Shown here: in pieces, positions 1 to 8,587 of the stretch
Numbering within the stretch: the first letter of the stretch is position 1
Layout of the letters: the number at the start of each line of letters is the position of its first letter
NCBI GenBank assembly: GCA_024635655.1
Contig: JAGXIL010000024.1
Span: 124,001-188,000 of the forward strand
Direction of reading: 5' to 3'
From: Gillisia sp.
GTDB taxonomy: Bacteria; Bacteroidota; Bacteroidia; Flavobacteriales; Flavobacteriaceae
Length of the DNA: 64,000 bases
Translations under genes and position numbers: made by a program
Notes under the pieces: model-generated
Seen by the model: the letters and a program-made list of their open reading frames with translations, nothing else
The model's database searches: none
Told to the model about the DNA's origin: nothing

Positions 1-1
1 A

Positions 2-469
2 TATGAAGACGTTGAATTTCAATCGATATCAGGAAAATACCTTTTGAAATCAAATATACAGACGGGGATTTTTATGGTGGTGGTACTGGTGATATGGGGC
101 TTCTTTTTCTTTTACGGAGCCAATCCATATTCCCTCTGGCTTGCTTTATTTGCAATTCTGCTGTATTTCGCATTTCGTTTCTGGAATAATTATAAGCTTC
201 AGCAAAATTACGGATATGCACTCAGAGATAAGGATATTCTCTATCGCCGGGGGTTTATGGTAAGTTCTACTACTGTGGTTCCGTTCAACAGGGTGCAGCA
301 TGTCTCTGTTTCCAGAGATGTGCTGGATAAGATGCTGGATCTGTCTTCAGTGCAGGTATTTACAGCAGGAGGCAGTGGAAGTGATATTGGAATTCCGGGG
401 CTTAACCCGCAACTAGCTGTTCAGCTAAAGGATGCCCTTGCGGCTAAGCTTTCAGAAAATGGATCCTGA
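2..469 (+). CDS. bacterial PH-domain (bPH2/DUF304, YdbS-like) membrane protein, 5' truncated by window edge
   Basis: Frame is open to the window start (YEDVEFQSISGKYLLKSNIQTG...), so the TTG at 44 is probably internal; TM segments followed by 'YALRDKDILYRRGFMVSSTTVVPFNRVQHVSVSRDVLDKML', typical of bPH2. Confidence 0.7.
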   Translation, partial: YEDVEFQSISGKYLLKSNIQTGIFMVVVLVIWGFFFFYGANPYSLWLALFAILLYFAFRFWNNYKLQQNYGYALRDKDILYRRGFMVSSTTVVPFNRVQHVSVSRDVLDKMLDLSSVQVFTAGGSGSDIGIPGLNPQLAVQLKDALAAKLSENGS

Positions 470-1979
470 AGCATTTAGCGTTCCGCAACGCCAGTCGATT
501 CTAGGAGTAGCGCTTATTTTTTCAACGACCCTTTACCGGTTTTTACGTGGATTCTGGGTATTAGGGGTTTATTTTATTCTGAGCAATCCTTCTTCAGCCA
601 CAATCCTAATGGTTTCATTGGGTTTAGTAGCGTTAGGGGTCCTGGCATTGGGATATAGCTGGTTGTATTACCGAAAATTTCTTTTTCATATCGATTACAC
701 AAATCAGGAATTTGTTTTGCAAAAAGGGGTTTTTTCTACTGAAGACATGGCTATTCCCTTTGATAAGATCCAACAGGTCTATTTAAAAAGATCCCTTTTA
801 CAGCGACTTATTAATGTATACAGCCTTGTTATAGAAACGGCGGGGAGCAAAGGGGACGAAGTAAATATCAAAGCCGTCACCAGGGAAGATGCCCAAAAAT
901 TATCCTCCATTTTAATTCAGGTAAAACAGGCACATCGCCCTCAGGAAGGTGGGGAGTATCTGGATTCTGAAGAAACTCCTTCTTCTGAGCACTCCAGATT
1001 ATGGACCCATAAACTTGATTTTCTTACCCTTCTGAAGATCGGAATAAGTACTAACTACATCAGAGGTCTTGCCTTGGTTATTGCATTTTTTACCACAATA
1101 TATAATGAGCTAAATTCATTTTTCAAGGATTATGCTGAAGAGGTGAGCGAATACTATAAGCAGGTACCGGCACCTACCGAATCCATTGGAGTTTTCCTGG
1201 TCCTGTTTTTTATTTTGCTCCTAATAAGCATTATTATTACAGTGGTGGAGGTATACCTGAAATACTATGGGTTGACCCTGGTCCAGACCCGGGAAAGCCT
1301 GGAATTGGAAATGGGATTAAAAACCAACACTAAAGTCTCCCTGAAACCACGGCGAGTGCAATTGATGCAGATAATTACAAATCCTGTTCAAAAGTATTTC
1401 AATTTATATGAAACCCGCATTGCCCTTGCCAGTAGTGAAAATGCCCTGCTCAAAAAAAAGATTCATATTCCCGGTTTAGGCAAGGATACGGTTGAAAAGG
1501 TGGCGTTGTTTTTATATGGAGATGTGGAAAGTAATTTTGAACAAATGTTTTCTCCACACAAGCTGATGTTAATAAGAAGGCTGTTTTTTGTTTTTTTACC
1601 AGTAGCCGTTAGTTTCCTGATCTTGCAGTGGTTTCCATATACCAGCCATGCCATTTGGACGGGACTGGCAATTGGCTTTACTATTATAGGAGGCATATAT
1701 CAATACATTAGATTCAGGTCATTGAAATTGATTTTTTCAGCAGAGTTTCTTCAGAAAAAACAAGGGGTTTGGAATGAGCGGGAAGAAAGGTTCGAATTGT
1801 TCAAAATGCAGTCTGTAACGGTAAGTCAACCCTTTTGGTACAAGAAGAGGAACCTTATCAATATTGTTTTTCACACAGCAGGGGGAGATGTTTCATTTAA
1901 AGCAGTAAATAAGGACATTTTGCCATATATCAATTATATTTTGTACAAAGTAGAATCTACGAACAGGAAGTGGATGTAG
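432..1979 (+). CDS. PH-domain (bPH2, YdbT-like) multi-TM membrane protein
   Basis: 515 aa, repeated bPH2 segments ('FVLQKGVFSTEDMAIPFDKIQQVYLKRSLLQRLINVYSLVIETAG') and several TM helices; overlaps the preceding bPH2 gene, consistent with an operon. True start may lie a little downstream. Confidence 0.75.
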   Translation: MPLRLSFQKMDPEAFSVPQRQSILGVALIFSTTLYRFLRGFWVLGVYFILSNPSSATILMVSLGLVALGVLALGYSWLYYRKFLFHIDYTNQEFVLQKGVFSTEDMAIPFDKIQQVYLKRSLLQRLINVYSLVIETAGSKGDEVNIKAVTREDAQKLSSILIQVKQAHRPQEGGEYLDSEETPSSEHSRLWTHKLDFLTLLKIGISTNYIRGLALVIAFFTTIYNELNSFFKDYAEEVSEYYKQVPAPTESIGVFLVLFFILLLISIIITVVEVYLKYYGLTLVQTRESLELEMGLKTNTKVSLKPRRVQLMQIITNPVQKYFNLYETRIALASSENALLKKKIHIPGLGKDTVEKVALFLYGDVESNFEQMFSPHKLMLIRRLFFVFLPVAVSFLILQWFPYTSHAIWTGLAIGFTIIGGIYQYIRFRSLKLIFSAEFLQKKQGVWNEREERFELFKMQSVTVSQPFWYKKRNLINIVFHTAGGDVSFKAVNKDILPYINYILYKVESTNRKWM

Positions 1980-2366
1980 TGCATATGAAAAACCTGGGGG
2001 GAAAGGCTTTCTGGACAAAGAATAAGTCATTGTAAATTAAAAAAAGTGGTCAGGGAAAAGAGCCGGGGCTGCTGCAATCGCCCATATCCGGTTAAGCCTT
2101 ATGGATAAAATAAGATTCAGAACATGATGTGCCGCTCCTCTGGAGCTCTTATTAATATATTCCGATGATTCTATAAATTTGGCGCCTCGCTGAGGATGGA
2201 TTTTAGCAGAAAACAATCGATTCAAATAAATAAAAATGTTGCCGGACAACAAAAATTAAATTGGTCATTCTGAAAATCTTTTACCTAATAACTTTAAAAT
2301 AAGAAGCCACATACGCCCTAATAATTTTAGTGCATTCGTGGCTTATATAGGTATATACATTATTCC

Positions 2367-4778
2367 TTATCTCAATTTTGGAAACTTCTGCGGATTTGAT
2401 TCGCGCATGATCTCGTATACTTTTTCGTAAATATCTTCAGCTGAAGGTTTAGAAAAATAATCGCCATCAGTTCCGTATGCCGGTCGGTGAGCTTTGGCGG
2501 CAAGAGTTTGCGGTTTACTGTCCAGATGTATATAAGCATTTTGTTCTTCTACAATTTTTTGCAGAATATAAGCTGATGCCCCTCCCGGAACGTCTTCGTC
2601 AATAACCAGTAATCGGTTGGTTTTTTCTATACTCTTTATGATGTCCTTACTAATATCAAAAGGCAGCAGGGACTGTATGTCTATAACTTCTGCATTAATA
2701 CCTACATCCTCCAGTTCGTAGGCTGCTTCTTCTACCAGTCTCAAGGTTGAGCCGTAGGAGACCAGCGTAATATCTGTTCCTTCTTTAATGGTTTCAACCA
2801 CCCCAAGAGGAGTTCTGAATTCTCCGATATTGGTAGGAAGTTTTTCTTTTAACCTATATCCATTAAGGCATTCTACTACCAGTGCAGGTTCATCTGCCTG
2901 TAGCAAGGTATTATAAAATCCGGCGGCTTTGGTCATATTACGGGGTACAAGAATATGCATTCCTCTTAAAAGATGCACCAGTGCCCCCATAGGTGATCCA
3001 CTGTGCCAGATCCCTTCGAGTCTGTGGCCACGGGTTCTTACAATTAGCGGCGCTTTTTGTTTTCCTTTTGTTCGGTACTGTAAGGTCGAAAGGTCATCAC
3101 TCATGATCTGTAAGGCATATAAAACGTAATCCAGATACTGGATCTCTGCAATAGGCCTTAAGCCTCGCATTGCCATTCCCAGGCCTTGTCCAAGAATAGT
3201 TGCTTCCCTTATGCCGGCATCTGCCACCCGCAGTTTTCCATATTTTTCCTGAAGACCTTCCAGTCCCTGGTTGACATCTCCAATTTCTCCGCTGTCTTCC
3301 CCGAAGATCAAAGTTTCCGGCCGGGTTTCAAAGATCTTGTCAAAATTGTTCCGAAGGATTATCCTTGCATCCACTTCCTGCGAATCTGAAGAATATGTAG
3401 GTTCTACAGCTTTCACCTGAAGGGCATTTTGATTTGATTCGCTGTAAAGGTTACTGCTGTATTCCGGTTGAGAATTCCGGGTGTATTCCTCAATCCAGTT
3501 GATCAGTTCTGTTTTGGCTTCACTTTCAGTACCAATTAAGAACCTGAGACTTTTTCTTGCTGCTACCAAAAGATCCTTTTTTAGCGGATCCTTAGTTTCT
3601 GAAACTTCTTTTTTTAAGGAAAGAATAGTTTCTTTGTTAGTAATATCCTCTGCTACTTTCTCGAGCAATGGGAGCAGTTCTTTTTGCTTAACCTTCATAG
3701 GATTGGCATAAGCTTCCCAGGCAGCTTTTTTACCATCGCGGACCAGCTTTTTTATATCCTTTTCCAATTCCTGTAATTCCTCTTCACTGGCAAAATTGTT
3801 CTCGATCACCCATTCCCGGAATTTTACATTACAATCAAACTCCCGTTCCCAGCTCAACCTTTCTTCATTTTTGTAGCGCTCGTGTGATCCTGAGGTGGAG
3901 TGGCCCTGAGGTTGAGTAAGTTCTTTAACATGTATAAGGACCGGGGAATGACTTTTACGTGCAATTTTAGAAGCTTTTTCATAAGCTTCAACAAGGGCTA
4001 CATAATCCCAGCCATTAACAATAATTATTTCGTATCCTTTATTTTCGTCATCTCGTTGAAAGCCTTTCAGGATCTCACTAATGTTTTCTTTTGTGGTCTG
4101 ATATTTTGCGTGGACAGAAATTCCGTATTCATCATCCCATACACTCATTACCATAGGTACTTGAAGCACCCCGGCTGCGTTTATGGTTTCCCAGAAATGT
4201 CCTTCACTGGTACTTGCATTACCTATAGTTCCCCATGCAATTTCATTTCCTTTATCTGAAAACCTGGCAGCATCTATTCCTTCTACATTCCTATATATCT
4301 TGGAGGCCTGGGCCAGACCTAAAAGCCTTGGCATTTGTCCTGCGGTAGGAGAAATATCTGCACTGGAGTTCTTTTGTTCCATCAAATTTTTCCAGGTTCC
4401 ATCCTCCTTTAAGCTATGGGTAGCAAAATGCCCGCCCATTTGTCTTCCTGCAGACATTGGTTCTTCCTCAATAGAGGTATTGGCATATAATCCTGCAAAG
4501 AACTGTTCAATATTAAGAGCGCCAATGGCCATCATTAAAGTTTGATCGCGGTAATATCCGGAACGAAAATCTCCATTTTTGAAGACTTTTGCCATGGCAA
4601 GTTGCGGTAGTTCCTTTCCATCACCAAAGATCCCGAATTTTGCTTTTCCTGTTAGCACTTCTCTTCTTCCCAAAAGACTACATTCCCTACTGGTAACGGC
4701 GATTTTATAATCATCAATAACCTGGATTTTGAAATCTTCAAAAGAAATGGACTCTTTGGTAGGTGTGTTGCTGTGCAT
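2367..4778 (-). CDS. 2-oxoacid (branched-chain type) dehydrogenase E1, alpha and beta subunits fused
   Basis: 803 aa; N-terminal TPP-binding E1-alpha region and C-terminal transketolase-like E1-beta region ('TLIFGEDSGEIGDVNQGLEGLQEKYGKLRVADAGIREATILGQGLGMAMRGLRPIAEIQYLDY'). Confidence 0.85.
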   Translation of the reverse strand: MHSNTPTKESISFEDFKIQVIDDYKIAVTSRECSLLGRREVLTGKAKFGIFGDGKELPQLAMAKVFKNGDFRSGYYRDQTLMMAIGALNIEQFFAGLYANTSIEEEPMSAGRQMGGHFATHSLKEDGTWKNLMEQKNSSADISPTAGQMPRLLGLAQASKIYRNVEGIDAARFSDKGNEIAWGTIGNASTSEGHFWETINAAGVLQVPMVMSVWDDEYGISVHAKYQTTKENISEILKGFQRDDENKGYEIIIVNGWDYVALVEAYEKASKIARKSHSPVLIHVKELTQPQGHSTSGSHERYKNEERLSWEREFDCNVKFREWVIENNFASEEELQELEKDIKKLVRDGKKAAWEAYANPMKVKQKELLPLLEKVAEDITNKETILSLKKEVSETKDPLKKDLLVAARKSLRFLIGTESEAKTELINWIEEYTRNSQPEYSSNLYSESNQNALQVKAVEPTYSSDSQEVDARIILRNNFDKIFETRPETLIFGEDSGEIGDVNQGLEGLQEKYGKLRVADAGIREATILGQGLGMAMRGLRPIAEIQYLDYVLYALQIMSDDLSTLQYRTKGKQKAPLIVRTRGHRLEGIWHSGSPMGALVHLLRGMHILVPRNMTKAAGFYNTLLQADEPALVVECLNGYRLKEKLPTNIGEFRTPLGVVETIKEGTDITLVSYGSTLRLVEEAAYELEDVGINAEVIDIQSLLPFDISKDIIKSIEKTNRLLVIDEDVPGGASAYILQKIVEEQNAYIHLDSKPQTLAAKAHRPAYGTDGDYFSKPSAEDIYEKVYEIMRESNPQKFPKLR

Positions 4779-4994
4779 TTATTTTTGTTTTGAATCTCAC
4801 AAATGTAACGAAATCTAATGTTAAAAACAATTCAATATTTGGTTGTTAAAATTTTATATTATTAGATAATCGGGTATTAAATTGTGATATTCACAAAAAT
4901 AATATGTTATACCGTTATTTAGTAAGAATAATGTAATTGGCTCACGTTTTTATCCTTAAATTTATCAGCTTAACTAAATACTTATAAATATTTT

Positions 4995-7811
4995 CTAATA
5001 CCATTCCCGGGTAAATAACTTTAAGAGTGTACTTAAATCCAGGGTTACAATAAAACGTATTTTTTGATCGTAATTATCCTGCGCAATTTCCCAGCCTAAG
5101 TTGGAATATACAGGGAAAAAAATTTCAAAATAATCCTGTACTAAACTTGCCCGGATTCCGGAATCGTAAACCAATTTTGCAGTAGCTCCATGGTTCTTTA
5201 CCAAACCAGCATCCCCATAGGCGAAGATCCATTTATATATATTGGTACTTGCATTAACTGTGGTAAGCCATTGATTTGCAAACCCGGGTTCCAGCTGAGA
5301 TTTAAAACCTCCTTCTGCCGGAATAAGTTGCTGGCTGAAGAGTCCGCTTCCCTGGCTTCTTCCGTAGTAATTGTAATCAAATAAATAATCTGTAGGTCTA
5401 TCCAGGGCAAAACTGAAATAATCGTTATCTTTTTCTTCGTTGTAAAGAAAAGTTCCTGCGAACAGGCGTAAATTGATTTGTTGGTTATTCCTGAACAATT
5501 TACGGTATTCCATTTCCAGTGAGACTTTACTGAAGTTCTTTGCAAGTTCATAATCCAAACCACCCGCTATGTAATCTACCAGATTGGTGTCGCTATAATT
5601 ATAGCTTACATTAAATACATTGTAATTTGGCTGGTCAATGGGAAAAAGGGGATCCATATCCCGCTGTACATTTACATTTCGAAGGGTTAAGCTTTGGCGT
5701 TCATTATCCCTCAGGTATGGATTCCGGAAATAAAATCCAAGATAAGGAGTGAATTTCTCGTAAAAGAGGTCGTACCCATAGGAAAAGCGAACTCCGCCAA
5801 TCCCATATCGCAAGGCAAATAAATTATCATCGTCAAAATAATGAGTATTACTTACAGAAGCCGAACCAACCACAGTCTTACTTGTAAAACCATATTTGGG
5901 TGCCAGTTTAAAATCCAGGTTTCTGTTTAGAATAGTTTTGTTATACAATTTTGGGCCTACAGCCAAGCCATCATAAAGATTGAAAGTTGCTTCGGGCATA
6001 AAAAACAACTGGGAATAACGCGGATCTTCCACATCCTGAAGCAACCTGAACTGAACCGGTTTATCAAGAAAAGAAGTAATTCCTTTATAGTTATCCCGTT
6101 GGTTAATTTCAGGAATCTTACCTTCATAATTTAATGCCAGACGATCAACACCTTTTCTAGGAATAGTAATGGTGGGATCTTCTTGTGTGTCTTCAACCCA
6201 GGTCTTGAAAACTATTTGGTTATCTCTCAGGCCGTAAAGAGATACCGGCATGTTATTGTCTTTTTTGTTTTTGATCGTTACCCGCAGGGAATCTTTTGAT
6301 TTTTTAACCTTCTGGATTTTAAAATCCATCTTCCCACTGCTGGCAACATAATCATCAAAAAACCAGGAGAGATCTTTTTCAGAGTTTTTCTCTAATACAT
6401 TTTGAAAATCTTCTGCACTGGTGATCTTGAGTTTGTTTTCCTGATAAAATTCTTTAATTGACCTTTCAACAGCATCATTATCTACAAAATCTTCGACATA
6501 TTTTAATCCTGTACCGGCCTTATAAGCATTAGCAATGTTTTCATTGAATTTCACCAGCGAATCCTGGGCAGTGGTAAGGGGCTGGTCAATGTTCAACCGA
6601 GCCATATGCAGATACAGGAAAGGATACTGATCATTAAATTCAAGACTGGCAGCGTGAAACCATCTAATTCCAATAATGTTGCTTAGACTGCCAAGAATTT
6701 TCATATCCGGATAATTTTCATCTACATAATCCATCATCAATGAAATATGAATAGCATCATAAGCCCATTTTTCTTCCCGGGGATTCAAGAAAACTGAATT
6801 TTTTAAATAGTGGTCAGTAATGGTTTTAAGTTGCTTGATATCATATGCGAAACCATCTGGAAAGGGTCTTAAAAATTGAGGCAATTGGTTTAGACCATAA
6901 ACCGGGTTATTAAGATGCTCTTCCTCGGTGATCAACATTTTTTTGTGTGGGTAAGTCCCAAGCCTGGTCTCCAAAAATTTCAGAATCCTATTAAGAATAA
7001 TTCCCTTTATTCCCAGGATCAATCCATCATCTTTAATATTGGTTACTACTTCTACCGAATTTACTTCCAAAGATTCCAATCTATAAGTCCTGGAAAGGTA
7101 TAACTGAGAATTCACCTGATCTGTTCCCGAGAGATAGTTTGTTTTAAAACCATTCTCAGTTCTCATCTCATCATGATTAAGGTTTGAACTAATATAATAA
7201 GAAGGGCGGGTAGTAAGTTTAAGAGTAATATTGGAGGGAACTGTATACTGGTTGGCCAGATTCTTATTGCTGTATATTTGCCATCCTTCGTCATAAACCC
7301 CCGGATTTATATACCAATATTTTAATTTAAAATTTCCCAGATCATCATAACCATACCTGGTGAATTTATCTGAAGGGATCTTAACCTGATACAACAAATT
7401 CAAATAAACCTTATCCCCGGGAGTCAAAGGTTCTTTTAATTCAACCCTAACAAGGTCTGGAGAACTATCGGGCCTGTTCCAGGTAAAACCCTGGACGTTT
7501 TTATCTGTAATACTATAAATTTTGGTTGATCCTCTTTCTTCTTCTTTTGCAAAATGAAATCGTCTTAAATAATCTTCAGCAAATCTTTTTGCAAGGGGAG
7601 TGGATTTATCTTTAAAACTGTTTGCCCAATCATTGAGGAAAATCTCGTGCAAGGTATCATTACTGGTATTTTCATATACAAGTTCCTGCTGAATATTCAT
7701 CGTCCTCGTGGAATCGTTAAGAACAGCAGTAATATCTATAGTTGTTTGGCCATAGCTCAGGCCAAATCCCCAAACCCCCAGAAAAACAAGCAGATATTCT
7801 TTTATATTCAA
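4995..7811 (-). CDS. M1-peptidase-like N-terminus with C-terminal outer-membrane beta-barrel; HExxH motif absent
   Basis: 938 aa, signal-like N-terminus, M1-like N-domain ('GDKVYLNLLYQVKIP'), degenerate catalytic region ('LKTITDHYLKNSVFLNPREEKWAYDAIHISLMMDY'), long aromatic-alternating C-terminus ending 'LFTREWY'. Confidence 0.65.
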   Translation of the reverse strand: MNIKEYLLVFLGVWGFGLSYGQTTIDITAVLNDSTRTMNIQQELVYENTSNDTLHEIFLNDWANSFKDKSTPLAKRFAEDYLRRFHFAKEEERGSTKIYSITDKNVQGFTWNRPDSSPDLVRVELKEPLTPGDKVYLNLLYQVKIPSDKFTRYGYDDLGNFKLKYWYINPGVYDEGWQIYSNKNLANQYTVPSNITLKLTTRPSYYISSNLNHDEMRTENGFKTNYLSGTDQVNSQLYLSRTYRLESLEVNSVEVVTNIKDDGLILGIKGIILNRILKFLETRLGTYPHKKMLITEEEHLNNPVYGLNQLPQFLRPFPDGFAYDIKQLKTITDHYLKNSVFLNPREEKWAYDAIHISLMMDYVDENYPDMKILGSLSNIIGIRWFHAASLEFNDQYPFLYLHMARLNIDQPLTTAQDSLVKFNENIANAYKAGTGLKYVEDFVDNDAVERSIKEFYQENKLKITSAEDFQNVLEKNSEKDLSWFFDDYVASSGKMDFKIQKVKKSKDSLRVTIKNKKDNNMPVSLYGLRDNQIVFKTWVEDTQEDPTITIPRKGVDRLALNYEGKIPEINQRDNYKGITSFLDKPVQFRLLQDVEDPRYSQLFFMPEATFNLYDGLAVGPKLYNKTILNRNLDFKLAPKYGFTSKTVVGSASVSNTHYFDDDNLFALRYGIGGVRFSYGYDLFYEKFTPYLGFYFRNPYLRDNERQSLTLRNVNVQRDMDPLFPIDQPNYNVFNVSYNYSDTNLVDYIAGGLDYELAKNFSKVSLEMEYRKLFRNNQQINLRLFAGTFLYNEEKDNDYFSFALDRPTDYLFDYNYYGRSQGSGLFSQQLIPAEGGFKSQLEPGFANQWLTTVNASTNIYKWIFAYGDAGLVKNHGATAKLVYDSGIRASLVQDYFEIFFPVYSNLGWEIAQDNYDQKIRFIVTLDLSTLLKLFTREWY

Positions 7812-7870
7812 TTTGCTATTAAATTATAAATTAAAGCGGGGTGTATGCCGAAGATCTGAAAGTTGTAAGA

Positions 7871-8560
7871 TTAGAAATTCGGACTGAGATTGTATTCATC
7901 ATAAAACTTATCCAGAATTTCTATTACTTCATCCTCTGTATCTACAACATGGAGTAGATCAATGTCCCCGTCACTTATATTCTGAAAAGAATCTAAAAGA
8001 GTTGATCTTACCCAATCAATCATACCTCCCCAAAAATCTGACCCCACAAGAATAATTGGGAATTTATCGATCTTATTAGTTTGAATCAATGTAATTGCCT
8101 CAAACAGTTCATCCAGAGTACCGAACCCTCCTGGCATAACTACAAACCCCTGAGAATATTTTACAAACATAACTTTTCTCACAAAGAAATAATCAAAGTC
8201 AAGACTTTTATCCCTATCAATATAAGGGTTGTCGTGCTGTTCAAATGGGAGGTCAATATTAAGCCCCACAGAAGTTCCTCCTGCTAGATGGGCTCCTTTA
8301 TTACCGGCTTCCATTATTCCCGGCCCTCCGCCTGTTATAACTCCGTATCCGTGGTCAACTATTTTTTGAGCAATTCTTTCAGTTAATTTATAATACTTGT
8401 GATCAGGTTTTGTCCTTGCCGATCCGAAGATAGAAACGCAGGGGCCTATTTGGCTCAGCTTTTCATAGCCTTTTACAAATTCGCCCATGATCTTAAAAAT
8501 AGCCCAGGAATCATTTGTTTTAATTTCATTCCAGGCTTTATTTCCTTGTTTTGCTCTCAT
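7871..8560 (-). CDS. LOG family protein (cytokinin riboside 5'-monophosphate phosphoribohydrolase-like)
   Basis: 'GGGPGIMEAGNKGA' and 'PGGFGTLDELFE' LOG motifs. Confidence 0.9.
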   Translation of the reverse strand: MRAKQGNKAWNEIKTNDSWAIFKIMGEFVKGYEKLSQIGPCVSIFGSARTKPDHKYYKLTERIAQKIVDHGYGVITGGGPGIMEAGNKGAHLAGGTSVGLNIDLPFEQHDNPYIDRDKSLDFDYFFVRKVMFVKYSQGFVVMPGGFGTLDELFEAITLIQTNKIDKFPIILVGSDFWGGMIDWVRSTLLDSFQNISDGDIDLLHVVDTEDEVIEILDKFYDEYNLSPNF

Positions 8561-8587
8561 TCTTCAAGTATAAATAAACAGTATAAA

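Noticed and set aside
2037-2252. 71-aa minus-strand ORF between bPH2 and E1 genes
   Set aside because: No family motif and composition not clearly coding; insufficient support.
3900-4545. Plus-strand ORFs opposite the E1 dehydrogenase gene
   Set aside because: Antisense to a confidently identified long CDS; no recognisable domain.
2367-4778. Fused E1 alpha/beta as a novelty
   Set aside because: Such fusions are common in Bacteroidota; not reported as unusual.
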